A stretch of 64,000 nt of DNA, taken from NCBI GenBank assembly GCA_958295875.1, contig OY282379.1, positions 2,418,001-2,482,000 of the forward strand, written 5' to 3'. A program made the translations under genes and the position numbers. How positions within the stretch are numbered: position 1 is the stretch's first letter; every line of letters begins with the position of its first letter. The notes below the pieces were generated by a model that made no database searches, was not told the origin of the DNA, and saw only the letters and a program-made list of their open reading frames with translations. The stretch comes from an uncultured Pseudomonadales bacterium (lineage in GTDB: Bacteria; Pseudomonadota; Gammaproteobacteria; Pseudomonadales; Azotimanducaceae). Below are positions 24,998 to 42,693 of the stretch, piece after piece.

Positions 24998-27900
24998 GCC
25001 CCTTCGTCCACCTCTCGGTACACACCGAATACTCCATCGTCGATGGCATGGTGAAGGTGCCAGAGCTCGCCAAGCGCGCGCGGCAACTCAACATGCCGGC
25101 GGTGGCGATCACAGACCTCACACGGCTCTTTGGCTTGGTCAAGTTCCAAGACGCTTGCCACGCCGCCGGCGTCAAGCCCATCGTCGGCGCGGACATGCGC
25201 TTTCGCGATGACGCCGGCCGCATTGATCGCTGCGTTTTGCTCGCCATGACTCGGCAGGGTTACAAGGGGCTGCTGCAGCTCGTCTCGCAGGCTTGGAGCC
25301 AAGATCGGCAGGAAGGGGTGGTGCCCCGAAGCTGGATTCTGGACAACGCCGGCGGCCTGATCGCCCTGTCCGGGGCGGACAGCGACGTTGGCCGGGCGAT
25401 GTTGGGCGACGACATGGAACAGGCCGCGACGCTGGCTGACGACTGGACCCGCGCCTTCGGCGACCGCTTCTATCTGGCGGCTCGGCGCACTGGCCGCGCT
25501 GGCGAGGGCCGGCACTTGGCCGCGGCTGTCGAATTGGCGGCTAGGCGCGGCTTGCCGGTGGCGGCGACCAACGATGTGCGCTTTCTGCTGGCGGAAGACT
25601 TTGAGGCGCATGAGGCGCGGGTGTGCATTCAGGATGGGCGGACACTGGACGACCCGCGCCGCCCGCGCGACTACACCCCGCAGCAGTATCTGCGCTCGCC
25701 CGAGGAGATGGCGGAACTCTTCGCCGACTTGCCGGAGGCGCTTGCCAACGCCGGCGAGATCGCCATGCGCTGCAATCTCGAACTGGAACTCGGCACCTAT
25801 CACCTGCCGAACTACCCAACGCCGGCTGGCGAATCCTTGGAGACGCTCCTCGACCGCAGCGCGGGGCAGGGGCTCGACGAACGCTTGGCCGCCGTGCCGG
25901 CGAATGGCGCCGGCGTCAACTCCGCGGCGGAAGATGCGGACGCCGAGCGCGCCCGCTACCGCGCCCGGCTGGATTACGAACTCGGCGTGGTCAAGCAGAT
26001 GGGCTACGCCGGCTACTACCTCATCGTTGCCGAGTTCGTGAATTGGGCCAAGCAACACGGCGTGCCGGTGGGGCCGGGGCGCGGCTCCGGCGCCGGCTCG
26101 CTGGTGGCGTGGGCGTTGGGCATCACCGACATCGACCCCCTCGCCTACGACCTCATCTTCGAGCGCTTCCTGAACCCGGAGCGGGTGTCCATGCCGGACT
26201 TCGACGTGGACTTCTGCATGGCCGGGCGCGACGCCGTCATCGGCCATGTGGCGGAGCGCTACGGCGCGGCTTCCGTGGGGCAGATCGCCACGTTCGGCAC
26301 TATGGCCGCGCGCGCCGTGGTGCGCGATGTGGCGCGGGTGCAGGGCAAGCCTGTTGGGCTGGCAGACCGGGTGGCCAAGCTGATTCCGTACGAGGTGGGC
26401 ATGACCCTGACGGCCGCCGCCGCCCAAGAGCCGGAGCTCAGCCAGCTCATCGCCGAAGACCACGCCGTGTCCGAGGTCTGGGAGATGGCGCTCAAGCTCG
26501 AAGGCATCGTCCGCAACGTGGGGCTGCACGCCGGCGGCGTTGTCATCGCGCCGTCGAAGCTCTCGGAGTTCGTGCCGCTCTACCAAGCCGATGGCGGCGT
26601 GATGTCGCAGTTCGACAAGGACGACGTCGAGCGCGCCGGCCTCGTGAAGTTCGATTTCCTCGGCTTGCGAACGCTCACCATCATCGATTTGGCGCAGAAG
26701 GCGGTGAACCGGCGGCGCGAGGCCGGCGGCGAGCCGCCCATCGACTTGGCTGCCGTGCCGCTGGACGATCCAGACACCTACGCCATGCTGCGCACCGGGC
26801 AAACCACCGGCGTCTTCCAACTTGAGTCCTCGGGGATGCAGGAGCTGGTGCGGCGCCTGCAGCCCGACAGCATCAACGACCTTATTGCGCTGGTGGCCCT
26901 GTACCGTCCCGGCCCGCTGCAATCCGGTGCCGTGAACGACTACATAGACCGCAAGCATGGCCGCTCGCCGGTGCGCTACCCACATCCGCGCTTGGAAGGT
27001 GCCGTCAAGAACACCTACGGCGTGATGCTCTATCAGGAGCAGGTGATGAGCGCGGCGCAATCGCTGGCGGGGTTCAGCTTGGGCCAGGCAGACCTGCTGC
27101 GGCGCGCCATGGGCAAGAAGAAACCCGAGGAAATGGCCAAGGTGCGGCAACAGTACATGGACGGCGTGTGTGCCGAAGGCGTTGATGAGGTGGTCGCAAG
27201 CAATGTCTTCGACCAGATGGAGAAGTTCGCCGGCTATGCCTTCCCGAAGGGTCACGCCACCGCTTATGGCCTCGTGACGTTCCAGACCGCATGGCTCAAG
27301 ACCCACTATCCCGCCGAGTTCATGGCGGCGGTGTTGTCGGCGAACATGGGCGACAACATCGAAAAGGTGGTGACGTTGGTGGACGAGGCGCGGCGCATGG
27401 AGCTCGCGCTTGCGCCGCCGAACGTGAACTTGAGCGAACTCGGCTTCAAGGCCGTGGCGACGGCGGATGGCGAGGCCATCCTCTATGGCTTAGGCGCGGT
27501 GCGCGAGGTGGGCGAAGGTGCCGTGCGCGCCATCGTGGCAGAGCGCGAGGCGGCCGGCGCCTTCAAGGACTTGGCGGATTTCTGCCGCCGCGTCGATAGC
27601 GTGCGGGTGAATCGGGCGGCGCAGGAGGCGTTGATTCGTTCTGGGGCGATGGACTGCCTCGGCGCTTCTGAGGAGCCGATCGATGGCCTGCGGGCGCGCC
27701 TGTGGGCGCAACTGCCCGATGCGCTGTTGGGCGCCGAGCAGGTGGCGCGGGATGCGACCCTCGGCGTGACGGACATGTTCGGCGGCGCGACGGCGCCGAG
27801 CGTGCCGCGCCGCGTCGCCACGCCGCGTCCTTGGGCGCGTCGGGAACGCCTCGTGGCGGAGAAGGGCGCCCTTGGCTTGTACCTCACCGGCCACCCCATC

Positions 27901-28485
27901 GACGACCATGCGGCCGAATTGAAGCACTTCCGCCTCTGCCGCATCGCAGACCTTGCCAGCAGCCGCAAGCCGCAGCGGGTGGCCGGGGTGGTCGTCTCCT
28001 ACCGCACGCGCCGCGGCGTGATGGGGTTCGCCGAGCTCGACGATGGCAGCGGCCGGATTGAAGCGGCCATCTTCGGCGACACGTTCAAGGCCAACCGCGG
28101 CAAACTCGGCAAGGATGCCGTGCTGGTACTGGAAGGCGAGGTGCAGGACGACGAGCGGTCCGGTGGCCTCAAACTGCGCCCGCGCGTCATCCACACCATC
28201 GAGGAGGAGCGCGCGGTGTACGCCCGCCGCATCAAGGTGAGCGTCGATGGAGATGCGGTTGGGGCAGACTTTGGCGACCGCTTGCAGGGTGCGCTGCAGC
28301 CAGGCCAAGGCAATGGCGCGGCCGTCGAGGTGCAGCCTTGCTCGGTGGTGCTGGCCTATCGTCGCGCCGAAGGCGAGGCCCAACTCGCGCTGGGCGACCC
28401 GTGGCGCGTGGTGCCCTCGGATGACTTGCTGGCCGCCTTGCGCACGGCCTTCGGCGCCGAGTGCGTCGAGATCGCCTACGCCTGA
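24994..28485 (+). CDS. dnaE: DNA polymerase III alpha subunit DnaE
   Basis: A 1163-residue replicative polymerase, full length for DnaE1. The N-terminal PHP domain starts [17 protein letters not shown]. The polymerase active-site aspartates sit in PDFDVDF near residue 402, after [20 protein letters not shown]; the third is in [11 protein letters not shown]. The finger domain contains [20 protein letters not shown], and a C-terminal OB fold reads [19 protein letters not shown]. It is coupled to rnhB by an ATGA overlap and followed 10 nt later by tilS. Confidence 0.96.
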   Translation: MSPFVHLSVHTEYSIVDGMVKVPELAKRARQLNMPAVAITDLTRLFGLVKFQDACHAAGVKPIVGADMRFRDDAGRIDRCVLLAMTRQGYKGLLQLVSQAWSQDRQEGVVPRSWILDNAGGLIALSGADSDVGRAMLGDDMEQAATLADDWTRAFGDRFYLAARRTGRAGEGRHLAAAVELAARRGLPVAATNDVRFLLAEDFEAHEARVCIQDGRTLDDPRRPRDYTPQQYLRSPEEMAELFADLPEALANAGEIAMRCNLELELGTYHLPNYPTPAGESLETLLDRSAGQGLDERLAAVPANGAGVNSAAEDADAERARYRARLDYELGVVKQMGYAGYYLIVAEFVNWAKQHGVPVGPGRGSGAGSLVAWALGITDIDPLAYDLIFERFLNPERVSMPDFDVDFCMAGRDAVIGHVAERYGAASVGQIATFGTMAARAVVRDVARVQGKPVGLADRVAKLIPYEVGMTLTAAAAQEPELSQLIAEDHAVSEVWEMALKLEGIVRNVGLHAGGVVIAPSKLSEFVPLYQADGGVMSQFDKDDVERAGLVKFDFLGLRTLTIIDLAQKAVNRRREAGGEPPIDLAAVPLDDPDTYAMLRTGQTTGVFQLESSGMQELVRRLQPDSINDLIALVALYRPGPLQSGAVNDYIDRKHGRSPVRYPHPRLEGAVKNTYGVMLYQEQVMSAAQSLAGFSLGQADLLRRAMGKKKPEEMAKVRQQYMDGVCAEGVDEVVASNVFDQMEKFAGYAFPKGHATAYGLVTFQTAWLKTHYPAEFMAAVLSANMGDNIEKVVTLVDEARRMELALAPPNVNLSELGFKAVATADGEAILYGLGAVREVGEGAVRAIVAEREAAGAFKDLADFCRRVDSVRVNRAAQEALIRSGAMDCLGASEEPIDGLRARLWAQLPDALLGAEQVARDATLGVTDMFGGATAPSVPRRVATPRPWARRERLVAEKGALGLYLTGHPIDDHAAELKHFRLCRIADLASSRKPQRVAGVVVSYRTRRGVMGFAELDDGSGRIEAAIFGDTFKANRGKLGKDAVLVLEGEVQDDERSGGLKLRPRVIHTIEEERAVYARRIKVSVDGDAVGADFGDRLQGALQPGQGNGAAVEVQPCSVVLAYRRAEGEAQLALGDPWRVVPSDDLLAALRTAFGAECVEIAYA

Positions 28486-28495
28486 GGCAGCCGCG

Positions 28496-33941
<5,446 letters not shown>

Positions 33942-33942
<1 letters not shown>

Positions 33943-34979
33943 TGCCGAGCCGCGGCGCCGCGCTGAGCGGCGCAGTCCGTGAGGGGCAGGGCGCCGACGC
34001 TGCGTTTGGCGCCGCGGCGCCATTCGACCATTGGCCCCGCGCCAATCCCGCCGCGGACACCGCGAGCGGGGCGCTGCGGGTCGCCTTGGAGGATTTCGAC
34101 GTCACCGAGACCCTCGCCTTCGAGCCGAGCGGCGCCGGCGAGCATCTGTACCTCTTCGTCGAAAAGCGCGGCGTGACGACGCCGGCGGTGCAAGCGGCCC
34201 TCGCGGCCGCAGCCGGCGTCGCGCCGCTGGATGTTGCCTACGCCGGCATGAAGGACAAGCGCGCCGTGGCGCGCCAGTGGTTCAGCGTGCGGCGCCCGCG
34301 CCGGGAGGCGTTTGCCGGCGATGGGCGTTGGACGGTGCTGACGCGCGCATGGCACTCCCGCAAACTCCGCCGCGGCGAGCTCCGCGGCAACGCCTTCCGC
34401 ATCCGCATCCTGGACGCGAGCGGCCCAGTCTCCGCCAACTTGGAACAGGTGGCCCGCGACGGCGTCCCCAACTACTTCGGCCCGCAGCGCTTTGGCGCCG
34501 ATGGCGGCAATGTCGCGCGGGCCTTGGCTTGGCTCGACGCAGGGCGCCCGCCGGTCAGCCGCTTCGCCCGCGGCCTGCACATTTCCAGCCTGCGCAGCTT
34601 CATCTTCAACGAGGTGTTGGCGGTGCGGGTGGCCAACGGCACTTGGCGGGCACCGCTGCCGGGCGAGGCCGTTGTTGCGGGCGCCGCCAGCGGCCCCCTT
34701 TGGGGGCGTGGCCAACTACCAAGCAGCGGCTGCGCGGGGCGCCTTGAGGCGCGGCTTGCGGCGCAGCACGGCGCCGTCACCGACGCCTTGGAACACGTTG
34801 GCTTGCGCCACGAGCGCCGCCCCCTCCGCATCGTGCCGGATGGCTTGTCTTGGTGCGCCGACGACACGGGGTGGCGCGTCGAGTTCACCTTGCCGGCTGG
34901 CGTCTACGCGACCAGCGTGTTGCGCGAGGCGGGCCGCTTCACCGCGGCCGATGCGTTGGCGCCCAAGGGGGCAGTTTGA
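33942..34979 (+). CDS. truD: tRNA pseudouridine(13) synthase TruD
   Basis: A 345-residue pseudouridine synthase modifying U13 of tRNA-Glu. The catalytic aspartate lies in YAGMKDKRAVARQWFS, and the TruD hallmark NYFGPQRFGADGGNV follows. The TRUD insertion domain spans about 175-270. A 25-residue alanine/glycine N-terminal extension precedes the fold. In many gammaproteobacteria truD follows ispD-ispF after ftsB; here those genes are missing from the interval, so the cluster is condensed. Confidence 0.9.
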
Positions 34980-35857
34980 GCGGTTGGCGCCACCGTGGGG
35001 GCATCTTCGCCCGCGGCTTGGCCATGGGCGTCGCCGAGGTGATTCCCGGCGTTTCTGGCGGCACCATCGCCTTCATCACGGGCATCTACGATCGGTTGCT
35101 CGGGGCGCTCGCCGCTTGGTCGCCGCGCTCGGCGCAACTCCTGTTTCGGGAAGGGCCGGCGGCGCTGTGGCGCAGCCACGATCTTGGCTTTCTGGCCATC
35201 TTGGGCGCCGGCATGGTGGCGAGCTACTTGGCCACCGCTCGCGTCATTGGCTACTTGCTCGACCACTACGGCCCCGCGCTGTGGAGTTTCTTCCTTGGGC
35301 TGATTGCCGCCTCCATCTACCAACTGCTGCGCGAGACGCCGCTCCGCTTCGCGGCGACGTATGGCCTTGTCGGCGCCGTCCTCGGCGCTGGGGTCGCCAC
35401 GATGGCCGCGGCGAGCGCTGCGCCGGGCCTCGTGCAGTTCTTCTTTGGCGGTGCGCTGGCGGTGACGGCTTGGATTCTGCCCGGCATCTCAGGTTCGCTG
35501 GTGCTGCTGTTGCTCGGCCTCTACGAGCCGTTCGTCGCCGCAGTGAACACCTTCCGCCTCGACATCCTCGCCGCCACCGGCGCCGGCATGGCAGTGGGCC
35601 TGCTGGCCTTCGCCAAGGCGGTGTCGTTCCTGCTGCGCCGCCATCGCGCCGCGGTGCTCGCCGCGCTCACGGGCCTGATGGCGGGTTCGATGGCGCGTTT
35701 GTGGCCGTGGCGGCACGACGACACGTGGCTCACCCCCGGTGCCTATGGCGTCGCTACGGGAGACGATCCCTTGCTGATCCTCGTCGTGCCGGCGGCCCTC
35801 GCCGGCGTCGGCGGCGCCGTGCTCTTGGTGCGCAGTGGACAAGCGGCCAGCGCTTAG
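34976..35857 (+). CDS. DUF368 membrane protein (PopT-type polyprenyl-phosphate transporter)
   Basis: A 293-residue polytopic protein starting at TTG 34976, overlapping the truD stop. Two inverted, glycine-rich repeats characteristic of DUF368 are visible, GVAEVIPGVSGGTIAFITG near residue 20 and WILPGISGSLVLLLLGLYEP near residue 170, within about eight hydrophobic helices. DUF368 proteins have been shown to recycle undecaprenyl phosphate across the cytoplasmic membrane. The neighbouring LytM/NlpD-like gene fits an envelope role. The gene overlaps it by 23 nt. Confidence 0.85.
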   Translation: MSGWRHRGGIFARGLAMGVAEVIPGVSGGTIAFITGIYDRLLGALAAWSPRSAQLLFREGPAALWRSHDLGFLAILGAGMVASYLATARVIGYLLDHYGPALWSFFLGLIAASIYQLLRETPLRFAATYGLVGAVLGAGVATMAAASAAPGLVQFFFGGALAVTAWILPGISGSLVLLLLGLYEPFVAAVNTFRLDILAATGAGMAVGLLAFAKAVSFLLRRHRAAVLAALTGLMAGSMARLWPWRHDDTWLTPGAYGVATGDDPLLILVVPAALAGVGGAVLLVRSGQAASA

Positions 35858-36779
35858 GTTCGCGGCTGCGTTGCTGGCGGCCTTGGGCGTCGGCTGCGCA
35901 TCGCCCGGCGTCGGCGGCCCGGCGCCAGTGATCGACCGTTCGACCCATGCCGCCCGCGTGCCGGCGGAGCACACCGTGAAAGCTGGGGATTCGCTCTACG
36001 CCATCGCGTGGCGCCACCAGTTGGACTACAAGGCCATCGCGCGCTTGAACGGCATTGGGCCGCCCTACACGATCTATCCTGGGCAAACGCTCGAGCTGCC
36101 GAGTGGCGCTCCGGTGCGCGCTGGGTCGCGGCCGGCGCCGGTGACGAGAGGCGCCACGGCCCAGGCAGATGCGGTGACGCCCGGCGCCGGCGGCCAGGAC
36201 GCCGCCCCGCCGCGGCAAGCGCCCCCCAAACCGCGCGCGTCCGATCGAACGGCTGCGCGTGTGCCGGCGCCCCGAGCCCAGCCTCCCTCCCCAGCGCCGC
36301 CGTCGCCAGCGGCGAAACCTGCTGCGCCGCAACGCACACCGGCGGCGCAGCCCACGCGGCCCGCGCCGCCGCCAGCGCCGGCCGCGCCCACCACCGCGGC
36401 GCCGAAGCCAGCCGCATCTGGCGGGCGTTGGCGCTGGCCCGTCGATGGCCGCCCAGAGCGCGGTTTCGGCGGTGGCAACAATGGCTTCGACTACACCGTC
36501 GCCCGCGGCAAGGGCGTCGGCGCCGCGGCGCCAGGGGTGGTCGTCTATTCCGGCCCTGGGCTGCGCGGCTACAAGCACCTTGTCATCGTGGAGCATGGCG
36601 GCGGCTATCTGTCCGCCTACAGCATCAATGCGCCGCCGCAAGTGGCGGAGGGTGGCGCAGTGACAGCCGGCGCTCGCCTCGCCGAGATGGGCGGCGCGAA
36701 CGCGGTGACGCGACGCCTGCACTTCGAGATTCGGCGCAACGGTGCGCCGGTGGACCCGCGCAAGGTGATCGGGCGCTGA
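35835..36779 (+). CDS. NlpD-like lipoprotein: LysM + degenerate LytM (M23) domain
   Basis: A 314-residue protein with a lipobox LLAALGVGC (Cys near residue 21). A LysM domain HTVKAGDSLYAIAWRHQLDY...YTIYPGQTLELP follows at about 45-90. A long Pro/Ala linker (about 95-195) leads to a C-terminal LytM domain GFDYTVARGKGVGAAAPGVV...LHFEIRRNG. The first zinc His is replaced by FDY and the YAHN motif by YSIN, so it cannot be an active endopeptidase. NlpD-type proteins instead activate amidases during cell separation. The GTG start lies inside the DUF368 gene. Confidence 0.85.
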   Translation: MDKRPALRFAAALLAALGVGCASPGVGGPAPVIDRSTHAARVPAEHTVKAGDSLYAIAWRHQLDYKAIARLNGIGPPYTIYPGQTLELPSGAPVRAGSRPAPVTRGATAQADAVTPGAGGQDAAPPRQAPPKPRASDRTAARVPAPRAQPPSPAPPSPAAKPAAPQRTPAAQPTRPAPPPAPAAPTTAAPKPAASGGRWRWPVDGRPERGFGGGNNGFDYTVARGKGVGAAAPGVVVYSGPGLRGYKHLVIVEHGGGYLSAYSINAPPQVAEGGAVTAGARLAEMGGANAVTRRLHFEIRRNGAPVDPRKVIGR

Positions 36780-36863
36780 GGCGGCCTTAGCGGGTAGCGC
36801 CGGCGGCCGCGAACGTGGCCGAGAGCTTGTTCAGGGTTTGTCGGCGTGGGGCGTGAGGCCTCT

Positions 36864-37739
36864 TCAGTCCTCGCGCCAGCGGGGCGGGCGCGGCAACCGT
36901 GAGCCGACCTGTTGAGCCAGCCGCTCGTAGGGCGCCTTGCGGGCGCCGAGCCAACGCAGGTCTGCCAAGGATTCTGCGAGCGGCACATCCTCCACCAAGG
37001 TGGCGAGATGCTTGTACAGCGCCGCCTCCTCCCGCTGCGCCGCCAACGTCTCGGCAAGCCGGCGTGCGCCGCGCACGCCGGTTGGCCAGTCCTCGGCGTC
37101 GTCGGGGATGGCTTCCAGCGAGCCGAAGCGGCGCAGCAGGATGCCGGCCGTCTTGGCGCCGAAGCGCGGGATCCCTGGGATGCCGTCGGCGGTGTCGCCG
37201 ACCAAGGCGAGCCAATCTGGCACGGCGCGCGGCGCACAGCCATGCCGCTCGCGCACGCCGTCCTCGTCGATGACACGGCGGCGCATGCGATCCACTTGCA
37301 CGACGCGATTGCCGGTGACGCATTGGCCGAGGTCTTTGTCCGGCGTCAACAGGCGCACTTGAGCGACGGAATCCCGCCAGCGCTGCGCGCCGGTGGCCAG
37401 CGCGTCGTCCGCCTCATAACGCTGCATGCGCCACACCGTGACGCCGAGCGCCGCCACGGCCGCTTCGACGAGATCGAACTGGGCCAAGATGACCGGCTCC
37501 AGCCCCTCGCCGGCCTTGTAGCCATCGAACAGGTCGTTGCGGAACGATTCGATGGGGTTGTCGAACGCCGCGGCGATGTGCGTCACCGCCTCGCGCGGGT
37601 CTTGCAGGAGGCCGATGACGGAGGTAATCAGGCCGAGCACGCCGGTGACGTCTTGGCCGGCCGGCGTCAGGTGCTTGGGGCGCTTGGAATAGTGCGCCCG
37701 GAACAGTTCATAGGTGCCGTCGAGCAGATGCAGCTGCAC
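36864..37739 (-). CDS. 5'-3' exonuclease / flap-endonuclease-like protein (Xni/ExoIX type)
   Basis: A 291-residue stand-alone 5'-nuclease domain like that of DNA polymerase I. Acidic ligands appear in LLDGTYELFRAHY, AAFDNPIESFRNDLFDGYKA, RYEADDALATGA, TPDKDLGQCV and VGDTADGIPGIPRFGAKTA; the last also forms the helix-three-turn DNA-binding element. It would remove flaps or RNA primers. Whether it is E. coli Xni orthologous or another SAM-domain nuclease is not certain. It is the last gene of a minus-strand group with fdxA and mutS. Confidence 0.8.
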   Translation of the reverse strand: MQLHLLDGTYELFRAHYSKRPKHLTPAGQDVTGVLGLITSVIGLLQDPREAVTHIAAAFDNPIESFRNDLFDGYKAGEGLEPVILAQFDLVEAAVAALGVTVWRMQRYEADDALATGAQRWRDSVAQVRLLTPDKDLGQCVTGNRVVQVDRMRRRVIDEDGVRERHGCAPRAVPDWLALVGDTADGIPGIPRFGAKTAGILLRRFGSLEAIPDDAEDWPTGVRGARRLAETLAAQREEAALYKHLATLVEDVPLAESLADLRWLGARKAPYERLAQQVGSRLPRPPRWRED

Positions 37740-37792
37740 GGGGCGCGCTCCTTGTGGGCATCATGTCGCTGCCGGCGGGCGTGGCCGCCGGC

Positions 37793-38116
37793 CTAGCGTT
37801 CGAGCAGCGTTCGCTTGTTTGGCGCTTCGCGCCACTCGGCTTCGTCTGCCGGCGGGTCTTTCGCCTCGGTGATGTTCGGCCACGTTTCCGACAACTCCGC
37901 GTTGAGCGCCAAGAACTCCTGCTGGTCGTCCGGCAACTCGTCCTCCGAGTAGATGGCGTCCACGGGGCACTCCGGTTCGCACAGGGCGCAGTCGATGCAT
38001 TCGTCTGGGTGGATGACGAGCATGTTTGGGCCTTCGTAGAAGCAATCGACGGGGCAGACCTCCACGCAGTCCGTCAGTTTGCACTTGATGCAGGCTTCTC
38101 CGATTACGAACGTCAT
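37793..38116 (-). CDS. fdxA: Seven-iron ferredoxin FdxA
   Basis: A 107-residue ferredoxin holding one 3Fe-4S and one 4Fe-4S cluster. Cysteines 9, 17, 21 and 25 and the [12 protein letters not shown] segment near residue 40 follow the Azotobacter FdI pattern; an extra Cys12 is also typical. The long acidic C-terminus ([20 protein letters not shown]) matches FdxA of proteobacteria. A strong GAGGAGGGCCC precedes the ATG. In gammaproteobacteria fdxA is often next to mutS, as here. Confidence 0.94.
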   Translation of the reverse strand: MTFVIGEACIKCKLTDCVEVCPVDCFYEGPNMLVIHPDECIDCALCEPECPVDAIYSEDELPDDQQEFLALNAELSETWPNITEAKDPPADEAEWREAPNKRTLLER

Positions 38117-38209
38117 GGGCCCTCCTCGCGACAGGGCGCGTATTCTTGCATGGAAGGGTGGCCGCGGCCATGCCGCGGAGCGCCGGGGGCGGTCGCCGCG
38201 GTCGGACGG

Positions 38210-40813
38210 CTAGCTGTTCTCGGTGGGCGCCGCGGTGGCCATCTGCCTTAAGTCGAACACCAACTCCAAGGCTTGGCGCGGCGTCAAGTCATCCACCTGC
38301 ACGCTGGCCAAGCGTTCGCGCAATGGGTCTGACGGCGGCGCCGGCGGCGGGGCGGCAAACAGATCCCCGTCCGGCGTCGCATTCGCTGCATGGCTCGCTT
38401 CGAGTTCCCGCAGCCGGCTGCGGGCGTCGTCCAGCACTTCCGTGGGCACCCCGGCGAGCTTGGCCACCTGCACGCCGTAACTCTGGCTTGCGGGGCCATC
38501 GCGCACCAAGTGCAGGAACACCACCTCGCCGCCGTATTCCGCCGCGTCCAAATGCACGTTGGCGACGCCTTCGAGTTCCGCCGGCAGCGCGGTGAGCTCG
38601 AAGTAGTGGGTGGCGAACAGCGTGAAGGCGCGCAGTTCCAGCGCCAAGTGCCGCGCCGCCGCCCACGCCAACGCCAAGCCGTCGTAGGTGCTGGTGCCGC
38701 GCCCGATCTCGTCGAGCAGCACCAGGCTCTCGGCGGTGGCGTTGCGCAGGATGTTGGCCGTCTCCGTCATCTCCACCATGAAGGTGGAGCGCCCGCCGCT
38801 CAAATCGTCGCTGGCGCCGATGCGCGTGAAGATGCGGTCGATGGGGCCGATCTCGGCGGCCGCGGCCGGCACGAAGCATCCGGTCCACGCGAGCAAGACG
38901 ATGAGCGCGGTTTGGCGCATGTAGGTGGATTTGCCGCCCATGTTCGGGCCGGTGACGATGAGCATGCGGCGGGCGTCGCCTAAGCGCGCGTCGTTCGGCA
39001 CGAAAGCCGCTTCGGACTGCGCTTCCACCACCAGATGACGCCCGGCTTCGATGTGGATGCCCGGCGCATCGCTCAACTGTGGGCAGGTGAGCGCAAACCG
39101 CTCGGCGCGCGCGGCAAACGCCACCAGCACATCCAGCGCGGCCAGCGCGTCGGCGGCGTCACGCAGCGCGGCGGCGGATTCGCTGAGCTTCGTCAGCAGT
39201 TGTTCGCACAGCTGCCGTTCGCGCTTCAGGGCGCGCGCTTGGCTCGTCAACGCATCGTCCTCGAAGCGCTTCAGCTCTGGCGTGATGTAGCGCTCGGAGT
39301 TCTTCAGCGTTTGGCGGCGCACATAGTCTGCCGGCGCGGCCGCCGCGGCGCTGCGCGGCAACTCGATGTAGTAGCCGTGGATGCGGTTGTACCCAACCTT
39401 GAGGTTGGCCAGATGCGTGCGCTGCCGCTCGCGGGCTTCAAGGTGGCTCAAGAAGGTGCTGGCGTTCTCGGTGAGGTCGCGCAGGGCGTCGAGTTCGCTG
39501 TCGTAGCCGCGCGCGATCACGCCGCCATCGCGCATCACCGCCGGCGGCTCGGCGACGATGGCGCGGCGCAGCAGGTCGGTCTCCGCGCTGAAATCCGCCA
39601 GTGCTTGGAAGCGGGTGGCCAGCGCGGGGGCTTCGAGGTCTGCGACGGTGGCCGCGATGTGGGGCAACGTCTCCAAGGCGCTGCGCAGCCGCGCCAAGTC
39701 TCGCGGCGAAGCGTTGCCGAGCGCCACCCGGGTGAGAATGCGCTCCATGTCTCCCACCGCCTTGAGGTGTTGGGGGAGCGCCTCGCAGGCGCCGGTTTCC
39801 AACAGCGCCGCCACTGCCCGTTGCCGCTGCCGCACCCGGCCGGCGTCGCGCAGTGGCGCATGCAGCCACGCCCGCAGCCGCCGCGCGCCCATGGGCGTCT
39901 GGGTGACGTTCAGCACGCCGTAGAGGGTGCCGGCGCCGCCGGCGCCGTCGAAGCGGACGTCGATTTCGAGATTGCGCCGCGTGGCCGCGTCCAACGCGAT
40001 GTGTTCGCCCGCGGCCGAGCCCTTCAGCGCGTCGATGTAGTCCAAAGTCTGGCGGCGTGCGTCTTGGGCGTAGCGCAGCACCGCCGCCGCCGCTGCCACC
40101 GCGGCCGTGATGCGCTCGATGCCGAAGCCGGTGAGATCCCGGGCGCCGAAATGGTCGGCCAGGTAACGCGCCGCGAGGTCCGGGTCGAAGTCCAAGGCCG
40201 GGCGGCGCTGAACGGGCTGCGCCAAGTTCAACTCCGCATCCTCGGCCACCACCACCTCGGCGGCGCCGAGGCGTGCCAATTCGGCAGCGAGGGCGGCAGC
40301 TGTCTCGCAATCGCGAATGCGGAACTCGCCAGAGGAGAGGTTCAGCCAACTCAGCCCCCAGCCTTCGCCGTCCCTGTGCGCGCCGGCGAGGATGCTCTCC
40401 TGCTCCGCCTCCAAGAGACCCTCTTCCGCCAGCGTGCCCGGCGTCACCACCCGCGTGACCTTGCGCTCCACTGGGCCGGCGGCGCCCGTGGCGACGCCCA
40501 TCTGCTCGCAGATGGCAACGGCCCGCCCTTGCTTCACGAGCCGCGCCAGATAGCCGTCCAGGCTGTGGAAGGGCACGCCGCACATCGGAATGGGCTGCCC
40601 AGCAGAGCGCCCGCGCGCGGTCAGCGTGATTTCCAAGCGGCGCGCCGCTTCCTCCGCGTCCGCGTAGAAGAGTTCATAGAAATCTCCCATGCGGTAGAAC
40701 AGCAAGGCATCTTGGTGTTCGGCCTTGATGCGCAGGTACTGCTGCATCATGGGGGTGTGCGAGGCGGTGATGGCGGGCGTTGGCGCGAGGGAGAAAGGGT
40801 CGTCTTGAGACAA
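38210..40813 (-). CDS. mutS: DNA mismatch repair protein MutS
   Basis: An 867-residue mismatch sensor. [15 protein letters not shown] and the mismatch-wedge motif [11 protein letters not shown] (Phe-x-Glu) open the protein. The ATPase has Walker [16 protein letters not shown] near residue 620, [14 protein letters not shown], Walker [17 protein letters not shown] and LFATHYFEL. The start is uncertain: TTG 40813 gives a 22-residue N-terminus before PMMQQ, ATG 40750 gives none, and an ATG at 40942 would intrude on the recA control region. It is divergent from recA. Confidence 0.93.
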   Translation of the reverse strand: MSQDDPFSLAPTPAITASHTPMMQQYLRIKAEHQDALLFYRMGDFYELFYADAEEAARRLEITLTARGRSAGQPIPMCGVPFHSLDGYLARLVKQGRAVAICEQMGVATGAAGPVERKVTRVVTPGTLAEEGLLEAEQESILAGAHRDGEGWGLSWLNLSSGEFRIRDCETAAALAAELARLGAAEVVVAEDAELNLAQPVQRRPALDFDPDLAARYLADHFGARDLTGFGIERITAAVAAAAAVLRYAQDARRQTLDYIDALKGSAAGEHIALDAATRRNLEIDVRFDGAGGAGTLYGVLNVTQTPMGARRLRAWLHAPLRDAGRVRQRQRAVAALLETGACEALPQHLKAVGDMERILTRVALGNASPRDLARLRSALETLPHIAATVADLEAPALATRFQALADFSAETDLLRRAIVAEPPAVMRDGGVIARGYDSELDALRDLTENASTFLSHLEARERQRTHLANLKVGYNRIHGYYIELPRSAAAAAPADYVRRQTLKNSERYITPELKRFEDDALTSQARALKRERQLCEQLLTKLSESAAALRDAADALAALDVLVAFAARAERFALTCPQLSDAPGIHIEAGRHLVVEAQSEAAFVPNDARLGDARRMLIVTGPNMGGKSTYMRQTALIVLLAWTGCFVPAAAAEIGPIDRIFTRIGASDDLSGGRSTFMVEMTETANILRNATAESLVLLDEIGRGTSTYDGLALAWAAARHLALELRAFTLFATHYFELTALPAELEGVANVHLDAAEYGGEVVFLHLVRDGPASQSYGVQVAKLAGVPTEVLDDARSRLRELEASHAANATPDGDLFAAPPPAPPSDPLRERLASVQVDDLTPRQALELVFDLRQMATAAPTENS

Positions 40814-41012
40814 TGCTGAAACTCGCGTGAGAGATTGCTGAAATGTGCTCGAAGCGACGTTAGCCAAGGTATTCTGCCACGGAACCCGCGCTGGCGAGCG
40901 GAGCGTGACCCAAAGGGGAACCCGCCGTGACGCCGGCGCCACAGGCCGTCGGCTGCCGCCTCCCGCGCCGCCGCGTTGGCGGCTGGCGCCGGCAGGCCAC
41001 CGCGACGAACGC

Positions 41013-41041
41013 TTGCGTCAGAATCTGAATGCATGTACAGT
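41013..41041 (+). promoter_or_regulatory. recA promoter with overlapping LexA (SOS) box
   Basis: CTGAATGCATGTACAG (41025-41040) has the CTG-N10-CAG form of the gammaproteobacterial LexA site and is followed by TA as in the consensus. It sits between and over a TTGCGT -35 (41013-41018) and a TACAGT -10 (41036-41041) with 17-bp spacing, so LexA would block polymerase. The recA ATG is 35 bp downstream. Confidence 0.82.
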
Positions 41042-41076
41042 ATGGGGAGTGGCGGCTCCCCGCCAAGGAGGAATCG

Positions 41077-42149
<1,073 letters not shown>

Positions 42150-42153
<4 letters not shown>

Positions 42154-42653
42154 CTTGGCAGCGCCGCACCGCAGCGGCTGCCGATGCCGGCATCGAGGCG
42201 CTCACTTCGCGGGCGCTGCGGCTGTTGTCTCAGCGCGAGCACTCGGCGCTGGAGTTGCGGCGCAAGCTGCTGCGCGATGGCGATGACGCCGCGGTGGGCG
42301 CCGTGGTGGAGCGGCTCGCGGCAAGCGGCCTGTTGTCAGACGAGCGTTTCGCCGAGAGCTATGTCCGCAGCCGCGTCGAGCGTGGCCAAGGGCCGGTGAA
42401 AATCCGCGCCGGCCTGTTGGCGCGGGGAGTGGCGGACGCCCTCATCGACGGTGCCCTCGGCCATCTCGGCGAGTTCTGGCTGCAACGCGCCCGCGCGGCG
42501 CTCGACAAGCGCTTTGGCGCCGACGCGCCGGCGAATGTCGATGAGCGCGGCCGACGTCTGCGCTTTCTGTCCCAGCGCGGCTATCCCGCAGACGTCGCGT
42601 ATCGGGCGGCGGCGGGTGTTGCAGCAGGTGTTGAGGAAGGCCAGCCCGTATAA
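42150..42653 (+). CDS. recX: RecA regulator RecX
   Basis: A 167-residue helical protein built of three-helix repeats, starting at GTG 42150 overlapping the recA stop (GTGA). The recognisable core is [40 protein letters not shown] and [14 protein letters not shown]. RecX caps RecA filaments and limits their extension. Translational coupling should keep RecX far below RecA, as in other proteobacteria. Its stop codon lies within the alaS -10 element. Confidence 0.9.
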
Positions 42654-42654
42654 T
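42649..42654 (+). promoter_or_regulatory. Consensus -10 element upstream of alaS
   Basis: A perfect TATAAT overlaps the recX stop, 39 bp before the alaS ATG. No clear -35 lies 16-18 bp upstream, so polymerase may need an activator or other contacts. It allows alaS to be transcribed apart from SOS-controlled recA-recX. Confidence 0.5.
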
Positions 42655-42693
42655 CGCCGGTTTTGCCGCACACTCGTTGGCGGGGCCCAAGCC

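Noticed and set aside
36140..36420. Pro/Ala-rich repeat in the NlpD-like gene as a separate repeat element
   Set aside because: It is the flexible linker between LysM and LytM domains, in frame, without exact DNA repeats.
42631..42654. TTGAGG ... TATAAT as a full alaS promoter
   Set aside because: The spacer is only 12 bp, too short for sigma70; only the -10 is retained.
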